NCBI GenBank assembly: GCA_014238625.1
Contig: JABAAS010000037.1
Span: 1 to 10,359, forward strand
Length of the DNA stretch: 10,359 nt
Direction of reading: 5' to 3'
Source: Alphaproteobacteria bacterium
GTDB lineage: Bacteria > Pseudomonadota > Alphaproteobacteria > JABAAW01
Part shown: positions 1-6,427 of the stretch, in pieces
Numbering within the stretch: position 1 is the first letter of the stretch
How the letters are laid out: each line of letters opens with the position of its first letter
The notes under the pieces: generated by a model
The model's database searches: none
What the model was told of the DNA's origin: nothing
What the model saw: only the letters and a program-made list of their open reading frames with translations
Program-made: the position numbers and the translations under genes

Positions 1-195
1 ACGACTTTTTTAAAAAATCGAGTAGATAAGCCATTTTCCAAAAATTTATTTTCGGTTACGCAACGACTGGAAAAAGGCAGTAAATACGGGGTTTTTAAAA
101 TTGAGGGGAAGGTATTAAATTATAGGTTTGGGGTAGAGTTGTTGTTCGAGGAGCTATCTTGTGAGGTATTGCGTAATGCTTTAGATTGCAATTAA
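1..195 (+). CDS. 3' end of an unrecognised protein gene (partial)
   Basis: Frame 1 is open from the left edge to a TAA at 193-195, giving a 64-residue C-terminal fragment whose start lies outside the window. It includes the stretches QRLEKGSKYGVFKIEG and YRFGVELLFEEL, a mix of charged and hydrophobic residues that reads like a real protein rather than the Phe/Arg-rich sequence that follows. I do not recognise the family. The strand here is more A-rich than the rest of the plus strand, so it may differ in origin from its neighbour. In related genomes an rRNA methyltransferase gene (rsmB) often precedes the heparinase-like gene, but I see nothing of that protein here. It could also be chance open sequence or a gene remnant. 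Confidence 0.35.
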   Translation, partial: TTFLKNRVDKPFSKNLFSVTQRLEKGSKYGVFKIEGKVLNYRFGVELLFEELSCEVLRNALDCN

Positions 196-344
196 ACGAG
201 AGAGGGTTTCCCCCGGCATTTAGGAACTATGTTTGTAGTTATTTTCCCCGAGATTTTTCTCCGAGCTTATTTCATCGCTAGATTGGTTGATTTTACTAAC
301 GGCAGAGTGCTTGTTGCTAGAGTAAAGGCAGGCTAAACAATAGG
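196..344. other. intergenic region before the heparinase-like gene
   Basis: About 150 bases with no supported gene. A purine stretch AAAGGCAGG at 324-332 lies about 12 bases before the ATG at 345 and is a weak, distant ribosome-binding candidate. I see no convincing promoter, hairpin or RNA gene. Antisense open frames crossing this region are by-products of the repeat array to the right. Confidence 0.4.
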
Positions 345-2657
345 ATGTCGAGTAGCTACGAGACCTTTTTCCGTTCTTTCGCCCGAGCATTCCGCTATGT
401 TTTCCGCCATGTTTTCCGCTCTTTCGCCCGAGCATTCCGCCATGTTTTCTTCTTTTTCGCTGTAGCATTCCGCCATGTTTTCCGCCATGTTTTCCGTTCT
501 TTCGCCCGAGCATTCCGCCATGTTTTCCGCTCTTTCGCCCGAGCATTCCGCTATGTTTTCCGCCATGTTTTCTTCTTTTTAGCTGTAGGACTCCGCTCTG
601 GCTTGAGTTTATTTTTGGGTTTATTTTTGCGTTTCTACCGAGCAGCCCTAAGCCTGCTTTCGAGCTTGTTTTCTAGCTTGTTTTCTAGCTTTTCGAGACT
701 TTCGTTCCGCTTCCCGCCTCGCTTCCCGCCCCGTTTTTCGCCCAGTTTTTCGCCTCGTTTTTCGCGTCTTTTTTGGCTTCGTTTTTCGCCCCGTTTTTCA
801 CCAATGTTTTTTGCGCTATTTTTGCTTCACACTATCTCACTATTTTTCCGCTCGACGTTGACGCGTTTTCGCCTGCTTTTACTATTGCTACTAGAGCAGC
901 GTCACCGCTTTCTTTACGCGTTGTATCACCTATTCTTCCTTCTTCCGTTTTACCCACTAGATTCGCGCAAAGACGCGCCGCGTTTATTACCGAGTTTTTC
1001 TGGTATTGGCGACAAGTATAAGGGAGAGTTATTGCTATCTGGTATTTGCGATTGGGGCGGTCAGCGCCTATCGCGCCCGCATCCTTTTTGGTCTCCGATA
1101 TCTGCGAGTTCCTCTTGGCTATCGTATTGTCATGGCTTTTCGTGGCTATCGGACTTGCGCGCTTACGCAAGCTCGAGCCCCTCGAGCGATAAGCAGCTAT
1201 TAGCGGTTCGTTTTGCGCATGAGCGTTTGAGCGATTGGCTTTTGCGTCATGAGCATTGGTCTTGGGAGTTCTGGCAACCAGATCTTGTTCGTATTCGCCT
1301 TACGACTTTGCTTTATCACTACGACTGGTATTCGCCTGCTTTTAGTGATCATTCTCGCGCTCGCCTACACCGAGCTTTATACGCGCACTACCGCCACCTG
1401 CGTCGCCTTTCGCGCTTATGTAATAATCGCAATAATCTTTTGGGTAGTAACCGATTGAGCAATAGTTTAGGCGTTAGTATTGGTTTTGCCTCGTCTGAGG
1501 AGCGTTTACTAAGGTTAATAGCTTGCGTTATAGGAGGCTTATGCTTTGGTGATAGCAGGGGTCGTCTTCGTTCAGACGAGCGTTCTCTATGCCGCGAGTT
1601 AGATTCCCAGGTCTCATCTGGCGATGGTTTTTGGTTTGGTCGCAAGGCAGATAGTCATCTTGGAATAATGTTGTCGTTGCTAGAGGCGAAATCGCTGTAT
1701 GGATTAGCGCAGTTTTTACCCCCTGAGTGCTTGCTATCTGCTCTGGATCGCATGACCCCTGCCTTGAAGATGTTGCGTAGTTCTGACGGGGGAGTTACGA
1801 CTTTGCAGGGCAGCCTTGAGAGCGATTCTCGTTTAGTATCGAGAGTATTATCGCGCGTTCAAGTAAGAGGTCGCACGCCATTATCCTCTCGCACTGGTGG
1901 CATAGAGCGCATGGAATCTGGCAAGGGAGTAGTTCTTATAGATAGTGGTAGTGGAGTTATACTTCCATCTGCCTTTCATGCGAGCCCTGGAGCTTTTGAG
2001 TTTAGCTATGGCAAGGATCGCATAGTTGTCAGCTGCAGCTTATCTGGTTTGCGCTCCTCTGTTTTTTACGGGACTGTATCGAGATTTTCTCGCACGAGTG
2101 CTGCTCACTCGATGTTATGTTTAGGCGATCGCAATGCGTTTTCGCTGGGTCGCTTTGGCACGCGGCGAGCTCGAGTATCTGTTGAGCGAGTATTAGGCGA
2201 GTCTGGTCAGCCTAGCTTGTCGTTGCGCCATGATGGTTATCGAGATATTTTTGGTCTGACTATTTCTCGAGATTTTCACTTATCGAGCTCTGGCAGTTGT
2301 CTTTTTGGTCAAGATAGGATAAGTACGGATTTCAGTTATTCGCGCCATATATTTTCACCTATATTTTTGTCTAGGTTAGTTAATTTACGCTTTGCGCTTC
2401 GCTTTCACATTCATCCGAGCGTCCGAGTTTTTTTGTTACGCAATTCGCGCGAGGCTATCTTAAAACCCGACAATCGTCCTGGCTTTCGATTTCGTTCTTC
2501 TGGAGCTTTTGATTTATCTGTTTCGGAGAGTCTTTATGGGGGCGGGGGTGATTTTTTGAGCACTCGCCAGCTTGTTCTATCTGGCGAGATTAGCTCTAGT
2601 ATTTTCGAGGAGGATTTTCTTCTACCCTGGCGTTTTGAGCACGAGACGGACGAGTAG
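345..2657 (+). CDS. heparinase II/III family protein with repeat-rich N-terminal extension
   Basis: Residues ~220-762 of this 770-residue frame match the heparinase II/III-like protein common in alphaproteobacteria. Landmarks are HGFSWLSDL (263-271), RMTPALKMLRSSDGG (469-483), FEFSYGKDRIVVSC (551-564), TSAAHSMLCLGDRNAFS (584-600), HDGYRDIFGL (629-638) and FALRFHIHP (683-691). The family contains polysaccharide lyases, but this branch has no proven substrate that I can name; a role in envelope or extracellular polysaccharide turnover is inference. Residues 1-153 are odd: almost only Phe, Arg, Ser, Ala and Pro, encoded by 33- and 12-bp tandem repeats. The next in-frame ATG, at 804, follows the last repeat and would give 617 residues, closer to the usual ~550-600, but no Shine-Dalgarno precedes it. 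The true start is unresolved. The family assignment is firm, the start is not. Confidence 0.75.
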   Translation: MSSSYETFFRSFARAFRYVFRHVFRSFARAFRHVFFFFAVAFRHVFRHVFRSFARAFRHVFRSFARAFRYVFRHVFFFLAVGLRSGLSLFLGLFLRFYRAALSLLSSLFSSLFSSFSRLSFRFPPRFPPRFSPSFSPRFSRLFWLRFSPRFSPMFFALFLLHTISLFFRSTLTRFRLLLLLLLEQRHRFLYALYHLFFLLPFYPLDSRKDAPRLLPSFSGIGDKYKGELLLSGICDWGGQRLSRPHPFWSPISASSSWLSYCHGFSWLSDLRAYASSSPSSDKQLLAVRFAHERLSDWLLRHEHWSWEFWQPDLVRIRLTTLLYHYDWYSPAFSDHSRARLHRALYAHYRHLRRLSRLCNNRNNLLGSNRLSNSLGVSIGFASSEERLLRLIACVIGGLCFGDSRGRLRSDERSLCRELDSQVSSGDGFWFGRKADSHLGIMLSLLEAKSLYGLAQFLPPECLLSALDRMTPALKMLRSSDGGVTTLQGSLESDSRLVSRVLSRVQVRGRTPLSSRTGGIERMESGKGVVLIDSGSGVILPSAFHASPGAFEFSYGKDRIVVSCSLSGLRSSVFYGTVSRFSRTSAAHSMLCLGDRNAFSLGRFGTRRARVSVERVLGESGQPSLSLRHDGYRDIFGLTISRDFHLSSSGSCLFGQDRISTDFSYSRHIFSPIFLSRLVNLRFALRFHIHPSVRVFLLRNSREAILKPDNRPGFRFRSSGAFDLSVSESLYGGGGDFLSTRQLVLSGEISSSIFEEDFLLPWRFEHETDE
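367..600 (+). repeat. tandem array of 33-bp and 12-bp units in the heparinase 5' region
   Basis: Nine contiguous units with no spacers. Unit A (33 bp) starts TTTTCCGCTCTTTCGCCCGA and ends GCATTCCGCCATG. Unit B (12 bp) is TTTTCCGCCATG. Unit C (33 bp) starts TTTTCTTCTTTTTCGCTGTA and ends GCATTCCGCCATG. Order: A 367-399, B 400-411, A 412-444, C 445-477, B 478-489, A 490-522, A 523-555, B 556-567, C (diverged) 568-600. All periods are multiples of 3, so every frame on both strands stays open. In the plus frame A encodes FRSFARAFRHV and B encodes FRHV. Confidence 0.95.
607..642 (+). repeat. short 12-bp periodic repeat
   Basis: GTTTATTTTTGG (607-618) is followed directly by GTTTATTTTTGC (619-630) and a degenerate unit beginning GTTTCTA (631-642). 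It has the same 12-bp period as unit B and the 708-803 array, and sits inside the same low-complexity reading frame. Confidence 0.7.
663..686 (+). repeat. two exact 12-bp units (AGCTTGTTTTCT)
   Basis: AGCTTGTTTTCT occurs twice head to tail at 663-674 and 675-686, followed by a partial third copy AGCTTTT from 687. It encodes Ser-Leu-Phe-Ser repeats in the heparinase frame. Confidence 0.85.
708..803 (+). repeat. eight-unit 12-bp tandem array encoding RFSP/RFPP
   Basis: Eight units of 12 bp run without interruption: two of CGCTTCCCGCC(T/C), then CGTTTTTCGCCC and variants of it, ending CGTTTTTCACCA at 803. They encode repeats of Arg-Phe-Ser/Pro-Pro. The array stops exactly at the in-frame ATG at 804, which is why that ATG deserves consideration as the original start of the heparinase-like protein. 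Confidence 0.9.
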
Positions 2658-2734
2658 TATCTTGCTTGCGTTTGCGCCTTGACCGCGCTTGAGCTGGAGT
2701 GTACTCTTGTTGTATAGCGTTGGATTTTTTAGGC

Positions 2735-2740
2735 TATATT
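2735..2740 (+). promoter_or_regulatory. possible -10 element for tRNA-Cys
   Basis: TATATT lies 10 bases upstream of the tRNA-Cys 5' end. I find no -35 box at good spacing: TTGTAT at 2709-2714 would leave a 20-base spacer. It could equally be chance in T-rich DNA. Confidence 0.25.
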
Positions 2741-2750
2741 GATTTTTTGT

Positions 2751-2821
2751 GGCGCGATGGCGGAGTGGTTACGCGCGGGACTGCAAATCCCTGAATGCCG
2801 GTTCGATTCCGGCTCGCGCCT
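2751..2821 (+). tRNA. tRNA-Cys (GCA anticodon)
   Basis: The sequence folds as a cloverleaf. Acceptor stem GGCGCGA pairs with TCGCGCC (2814-2820). The D arm is GCG...CGC. The anticodon loop CTGCAAA carries GCA, which reads cysteine UGY codons. The T arm GCCGG-TTCGATT-CCGGC is perfect. The anticodon stem CGGGA/TCCCT has one C-T mismatch at its outer pair and the variable loop is short. The discriminator base is T, as expected for tRNA-Cys. CCA is not encoded (TTTC follows), so it must be added after transcription. A short frame running through this gene on the plus strand is not a protein gene. Confidence 0.95.
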
Positions 2822-2917
2822 TTCTTTGTTTTTTGCATTTTCCTTTTGCATCTTTAATTTATTGTATTATTTTCCGATCTGTTATTTTATTGTTATGCTG
2901 TTTTGTTTTTATGCGTG

Positions 2918-2994
2918 GGGTCGTTAGCTCAGTTGGTTAGAGTGTTGCCTTGACATGGCAGAGGTCGCTAGTTCGAGTCTAGCACGACCCACCA
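2918..2994 (+). tRNA. tRNA-Val (GAC anticodon)
   Basis: Acceptor GGGTCGT pairs with ACGACCC (2984-2990). The D arm contains GCTCAGTTGGTTAGAG. The anticodon arm TTGCC-TTGACAT-GGCAG gives GAC, which reads GUC/GUU valine codons. The T loop is TTCGAGT. Discriminator A and an encoded CCA (2992-2994) complete a 77-base tRNA. It lies 96 bases after tRNA-Cys on the same strand and may share its transcript; no separate promoter is clear between them. It is convergent with rpsA. Confidence 0.97.
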
Positions 2995-3085
2995 TCTGTT
3001 GCATTTTACATTTGCTCTTTTGCGTAGTCGGCGAGCGTTAGTTGAGCGCAGGCTCTATTTTCTTTTTTTCTATCGCTTGCTTGAG
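2995..3085. other. convergent intergenic region (tRNA-Val / rpsA 3' end)
   Basis: This short gap separates two convergent transcripts, so terminators would be expected. I looked for stem-loops on both strands and found none convincing. GAGCG appears twice (around 3031 and 3043) but as a direct, not inverted, repeat. CTTGAGTCAAG at the rpsA stop is a palindrome with no room for a loop. Termination here may be Rho-dependent. Confidence 0.35.
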
Positions 3086-5215
3086 TCAAGTTTGCTCGGC
3101 ATCAGGTTCGCTTGTGTCAGTCTCTGCGTTCTTTTTATCTTCTGTTTTTGAGCTATCCTCTGCTTCTGGATTTTTTTGTTCTGCTTTTACTTGCGTTTCT
3201 TTTTGTTTTTCTGCTTCATCGTTTTTTTGTTCGAGTTTTTGTTTTGGTTCTTTTTTTTCTTTATTTTTTTTCTGTGCTTTAGCTTCGACCAAGGATTCTT
3301 CTTGAGCTTGTTTTTCCTCGATGGCTTTTCCGAGAATATCTCCGAGTACGGCGCCTGAGTCGGAGCTACCGTATGTAGATTTGACTTCTTCGACTTCAGC
3401 GACTTCTCTGGCTTTTATGGATAGATATACTCTTCGTTGTTTTTTATCGATGGCGGTTATTTGAGCGTCGACTTTTTCGCCTGCTGCGTATCGGTTTGGT
3501 CTTTGATCAGCTTTATTTCGAGCGAGGTCTGCGCGTTTAACGAAGGCCTCTATTTTTTCTCCTTCGCCTGGAGAGAAGTTGACGAGTATTCCGCTATCCT
3601 GAATTTTGACGACATTGCAAGTAACGACGTCGCCCTCTTTGATTTTTTCTACTGTTTCTACGAATGGGTCTTGCAAGAGCTGCTTTATGCCTAATGAGAC
3701 TCTTTCTTTTTTGATATTGATTTCGAGTATTTTTACCTTTACCTCATCGCCCCGCTTGTAAGATTTGAGAGCTTCGTCTGGGCTCCCGCTCCATACGAGG
3801 TCTGTAATATGAACCATTCCGTCTGCCTCTAAGGGCAGAGTAAGGAACAAGCCGAATTCTGCGGTATTTTTGACTGTTCCTTGTATTTCGTCTCCGACTT
3901 TGTATTTTTCGGAGAATGCTGTCCATGGATTTGGTTGGCAAGACTTCATACCGAGAGATATTCTTTTTTTCTCCATATCGATTTCTAGTATTTGTACTTC
4001 GACTTCTTCTGACACGGATACGATTTTGCTTGGATGTATATTTTTTCGCATCCAACTCATTTCGGAGACATGTACTAATCCCTCTACTCCCATCTCTAGC
4101 TCGACGAAGGCGCCATAATCAGTGACTCGAGTTACTTTTCCTTTGACTTTTGTATCGACGGGGTATTTATCAGCGACTTGCTCCCAAGGATTTTTCTCCA
4201 TTTGCTTTATGCCTAGTGAGACTCTTTGAGTTTCTGCGTTATACCGAATAATTTTGACTTTAATACTATCTCCGACTTCGACGAAATCGCGAGGATTACT
4301 AACTCTTTTCCAAGACATATCAGTGACATGCAAGAGCCCGTCGATTCCGCCTAAGTCAATGAAAGCGCCGTAGTCTGTAATATTTTTGACGATTCCTTCC
4401 ATGACTCGTCCTTCTTCGAGGTTTTCGATTAATTCTTTTCTCTGCCCTGCGCGCTCTTTTTCGAGAATAGCTCTTCTACTCACGACGATATTGTTTCTAG
4501 CTCTATCCATTTTGAGTATTTGGAATTCTTGCTCTATTTTGACTATATCTGCATTGTCTTTAGTTGGTCTTATATCGACGAGAGATCCTGGTAGGAATGC
4601 GTCAGCGTCTCCTAGGTCGACTGTGAATCCGCCTTTTACGACGGCGCTTATTTTTCCGATGACATTTTTTTCTTGCTTGAAGAAGACTTCCAACTTTTGC
4701 CAAGCTTCTTCGCGTCGTACTTTTTCACGCGATATTTGTATTTCGCCATTTCTATCTTCGAGTCTTTCGATGAATACATCGACGATCTCACCTGGTTTAG
4801 GAATATTTGGCTGGTCTCCGACGGCGAATTCTTTGACGGATACTCTGCCTTCAGTTTTGAGTCCTACATCTATTACGGCTTGCTCGTTTTCGATAGCGAC
4901 GACTTTTCCAGCGAGCACGGATCCGACGATATTTTTTTCGGATCCGAAAGACTCCTCGAATAGGGAGGCGAAGCTTTCAGCGGTTTTTTCTTCGCCGCTA
5001 TCTGCTATTTTTTTGTCAAGTTTTTTGCCAGTTTCTTTTTTTGCAGTTTCAGCCTCCATCTCACGCTCATTCATTGTGTCGAGTTTCTCCTCGAGGCTTT
5101 TTTTCTGAAAGTTTTGGTTATTTTCCTGAGCATCACTTTCCTGCGCAGTATTTTTTTTGTCTTTTATCTCTGCCATATTATCGGCATCAGGACTATATTG
5201 CTGAGTTTGTGGCAT
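3086..5215 (-). CDS. rpsA: 30S ribosomal protein S1 with extended termini
   Basis: S1 binds mRNA and helps the 30S subunit start translation on weak ribosome-binding sites. Six S1 (OB-fold) repeats are visible at about residues 98-163, 184-248, 269-337, 355-424, 441-512 and 526-602. Typical S1 phrases include KNITDYGAFIDLGGIDGLLHVTDMSW (split across 277-302) and TDYGAFVELEMGVEGLVHVSEMSW (365-388). Residues 615-631 (YGSSDSGAVLGDILGKA) match the usual C-terminus of alphaproteobacterial S1. The 709 residues exceed the usual ~560-570 because of about 80 extra charged residues at the N-terminus and a Lys/Glu/Gln-rich tail at 632-709. The start is supported by GGAG eight bases before the ATG; Met14 is an alternative. 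It is third in the aroA-cmk-rpsA order. Confidence 0.97.
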   Translation of the reverse strand: MPQTQQYSPDADNMAEIKDKKNTAQESDAQENNQNFQKKSLEEKLDTMNEREMEAETAKKETGKKLDKKIADSGEEKTAESFASLFEESFGSEKNIVGSVLAGKVVAIENEQAVIDVGLKTEGRVSVKEFAVGDQPNIPKPGEIVDVFIERLEDRNGEIQISREKVRREEAWQKLEVFFKQEKNVIGKISAVVKGGFTVDLGDADAFLPGSLVDIRPTKDNADIVKIEQEFQILKMDRARNNIVVSRRAILEKERAGQRKELIENLEEGRVMEGIVKNITDYGAFIDLGGIDGLLHVTDMSWKRVSNPRDFVEVGDSIKVKIIRYNAETQRVSLGIKQMEKNPWEQVADKYPVDTKVKGKVTRVTDYGAFVELEMGVEGLVHVSEMSWMRKNIHPSKIVSVSEEVEVQILEIDMEKKRISLGMKSCQPNPWTAFSEKYKVGDEIQGTVKNTAEFGLFLTLPLEADGMVHITDLVWSGSPDEALKSYKRGDEVKVKILEINIKKERVSLGIKQLLQDPFVETVEKIKEGDVVTCNVVKIQDSGILVNFSPGEGEKIEAFVKRADLARNKADQRPNRYAAGEKVDAQITAIDKKQRRVYLSIKAREVAEVEEVKSTYGSSDSGAVLGDILGKAIEEKQAQEESLVEAKAQKKNKEKKEPKQKLEQKNDEAEKQKETQVKAEQKNPEAEDSSKTEDKKNAETDTSEPDAEQT

Positions 5216-5218
5216 GGG

Positions 5219-5368
5219 CTACACTCCGTCTATCCTTGTAGCCAACCTTTTTTTGTGCAGAGGTTTTTCGAGTATCGCGTCCCTCTTTTCCTTTACTATT
5301 TCGACGGTAGTTTGGAGTATTTTATATAGGATTGGATTTTTGTTTTTGTTTTGAATTGAGTTACGCAT
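5219..5368 (-). CDS. possible 49-residue leader ORF upstream of rpsA
   Basis: The gap between cmk and rpsA holds an open frame from ATG (5366-5368) to TAG (5219-5221). It encodes a basic peptide beginning MRNSIQNKNKNPILYKILQ and ending RLATRIDGV. It lies in the same frame as rpsA, separated only by TAG-CCC-ATG, and its last codons overlap the rpsA Shine-Dalgarno GGAG. That arrangement would allow translational coupling or attenuation, but I see no Shine-Dalgarno before its own ATG and recognise no family. It may instead be chance open A-rich sequence, or former coding sequence cut off by the TAG. Confidence 0.25.
   Translation of the reverse strand: MRNSIQNKNKNPILYKILQTTVEIVKEKRDAILEKPLHKKRLATRIDGV
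5224..5227 (-). promoter_or_regulatory. rpsA Shine-Dalgarno (GGAG)
   Basis: On the minus strand GGAG lies eight bases before the ATG at 5213-5215. It is one of the better ribosome-binding sites in the window and supports Met1 over Met14 as the S1 start. It sits inside the final codons of the small upstream frame. Confidence 0.5.
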
Positions 5369-5395
5369 AAAGAAGTTTTGGTTTAAATATTCTGG

Positions 5396-6268
5396 TTATC
5401 TGTTTGTTTTGTGCATATCTGCCCTACGCTTATTAGCATAATTGAGAGCTTGAGTTAATACTAGGGGAATCGTGTGTTCACTACTGTCAATTTCCAGCGC
5501 GTCCTCTGCCCTGCGCAAAGGTGCTTGCGCTCGCGACAAATCGCGCGCATCACGTGCGCACATATCCCTCAGAGTATCATGGTAGCTCACTTTGCAGTCT
5601 TGGTCAAGCATCTCTTTGTATCGCCTTTTTGCGCGAGCTTCTGGTGATGCGGTTAGGAAGATTTTGCAAGGAGCTTCTGGGCAAATAACGGTTCCCATAT
5701 CACGCCCGTCCAAGACTATTCCTTGGTTTGAGCTGTAGATATAAGCGATTTGTTGTTTAGCGAGAGCTTTGCGTATAATTTTTTGTGGAGCTATGAGCGA
5801 AGCGAGTAGTGCTACTCTCTCCTCGCTTAGCTCCTTGTCTTTTTTGATTTGTTCAAGGTATTTGCTTGTAATGCGCAGGTTTTTTTCAATTTTTTCGGCT
5901 ATTTGTTGTTTTTGTTGAGGAATTTTGAGTTTCCAAATCTGTTCTGCGTTTTTTGCGACCGACCTATAGAGTTTGCCAGAATCCAAATGCCGATAGCCTA
6001 GTTTTTCAGCAAGGGCGCGAGCAAGAGTTCCTTTACCTGCTGCGGCTGGTCCGTCGACCGCTATGACGAAGGGCTTTCGCATAGATTTTTCTGCAGCCTT
6101 TCCTACTTCGTTGCCATTTATGTTTTTTTTGCTCATTGCATTTAGCATAGACTTTTCTGTAGCCTTTCCTACCTTGTTGCCACTTATGTTTTCTTTGCTC
6201 ATTGCATTTAGCATAGACTTTTCTGTAGCCTTTCCTACCTTGTTGCCATTTATGTTTTTTTTGCTCAT
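5396..6268 (-). CDS. cmk: cytidylate kinase with triplicated N-terminal segment
   Basis: The enzyme phosphorylates CMP and dCMP with ATP in the cytoplasm. The core starts at Met63 (MRKPFVIAVDG). The P-loop is GPAAAGKGT (73-81), followed by LDSGKLYRSVA (95-105), VLDGRDMGTVICPEAP (185-200), TASPEARAKRRYKE (206-219) and RDARDLSRAQAPLRRAEDAL (239-258), all typical of CMP kinase. Core length (228) is normal. Residues 1-66 are three 22-residue copies starting MSKKNINGNKVGKATEKSM, each with its own ATG, so translation could begin at Met1, 23, 45 or 63. A weak AAGAG seven bases before Met1 (6276-6280) is the only ribosome-binding candidate and slightly favours the long form. The ORF stays open upstream to a TAA at 6404-6406, inside duplicated aroA sequence, without a usual start codon. 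Confidence 0.95.
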   Translation of the reverse strand: MSKKNINGNKVGKATEKSMLNAMSKENISGNKVGKATEKSMLNAMSKKNINGNEVGKAAEKSMRKPFVIAVDGPAAAGKGTLARALAEKLGYRHLDSGKLYRSVAKNAEQIWKLKIPQQKQQIAEKIEKNLRITSKYLEQIKKDKELSEERVALLASLIAPQKIIRKALAKQQIAYIYSSNQGIVLDGRDMGTVICPEAPCKIFLTASPEARAKRRYKEMLDQDCKVSYHDTLRDMCARDARDLSRAQAPLRRAEDALEIDSSEHTIPLVLTQALNYANKRRADMHKTNR

Positions 6269-6276
6269 TGCATTTC
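6079..6276 (-). repeat. three 66-bp tandem repeats at the 5' end of cmk
   Basis: Units span 6079-6144, 6145-6210 and 6211-6276. On the plus strand each begins GCATAGA(T/C)TTTTCTG and ends TTGCTCATTGCATTT. Two units are nearly identical; the one next to the kinase core differs at several sites (for example CTTCG for CCTTG), which suggests it is the older one. Each adds 22 residues in frame. A fourth, diverged copy lies at 6441-6505, overlapping the aroA stop. Confidence 0.95.
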
Positions 6277-6427
6277 TCTTACATTTGCTCCGATTTTTTG
6301 CTTTGGCTTTATAGAATCTGGGGAGCGGACCGACGCGAAAGATTTCAATTGTAGCGATTGCCTCTGCGCTATTTAGGATGATTATGTGTTTTTTTACACT
6401 AGCTTATAAGGCTAATCCTAATACTTT
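6211..6427 (-). repeat. duplicated block, copy next to cmk (cmk 5' end + aroA 3' end)
   Basis: This block repeats 6441-6640 with the same internal order. TTCTGTAGCCTTTCCTAC at 6221 matches 6451 (offset 230), ACATTTGCTCCGATTTTTTG at 6281 matches 6510 (offset 229), and GCGATTGCCTCTGCGCTAT at 6354 and GCTAATCCTAAT at 6411 match 6561 and 6618 (offset 207). The offset change shows an extra ~22 bp (around 6326-6350) present only in this copy. Confidence 0.9.
6270..6420 (-). pseudogene. decayed copy of the aroA 3' end
   Basis: Read on the minus strand this is a degenerate second copy of the last ~45 codons of aroA. The matching frame begins LGLAL, then a TCA serine codon has become TAA (6404-6406). 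Further on, recognisable IIIL-NSAEAIAT residues are followed by a ~22-bp insertion that shifts the frame, so the C-terminal MQKIGANVREIQ segment is not made. It has no start of its own. It is best explained as debris of a tandem duplication across the aroA/cmk boundary, and it now forms the spacer between aroA and cmk. Confidence 0.85.

Noticed and set aside
220..566. Two antisense ORFs (108 and 77 residues) rich in repeats such as AECSGER
   Set aside because: They exist because the 33/12-bp repeats keep all six frames open. They overlap the heparinase frame, match no family and have no ribosome-binding site.
367..600. CRISPR-like array
   Set aside because: Units are directly contiguous with no unique spacers, and lengths of 33 and 12 bp are intermixed. 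It is a tandem repeat.
2739..2940. Short plus-strand ORFs of about 62 residues
   Set aside because: They run through tRNA-Cys and into the tRNA-Val 5' region; the RNA genes explain the sequence.
2995..3085. Rho-independent terminator between tRNA-Val and rpsA
   Set aside because: No GC-rich stem followed by a T-run in either direction; only short direct repeats and an unloopable palindrome.
4386..5108. 240-residue plus-strand ORF
   Set aside because: It is the mirror of the rpsA S1-repeat coding region; the Ser/Phe/Thr-rich translation has no recognisable domain.
5319..5360. rpsA promoter (TATATAAAAT with TTCAAA on the minus strand)
   Set aside because: The -10-like sequence is good but the spacing to the -35-like sequence is over 20 bases, and such motifs are common in this AT-rich gap.
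367..6276. Homology between the 33-bp heparinase repeat and the 66-bp cmk repeat
   Set aside because: 66 is twice 33 and both are T-rich on the plus strand, but reading the units in either orientation shows no convincing shared sequence.
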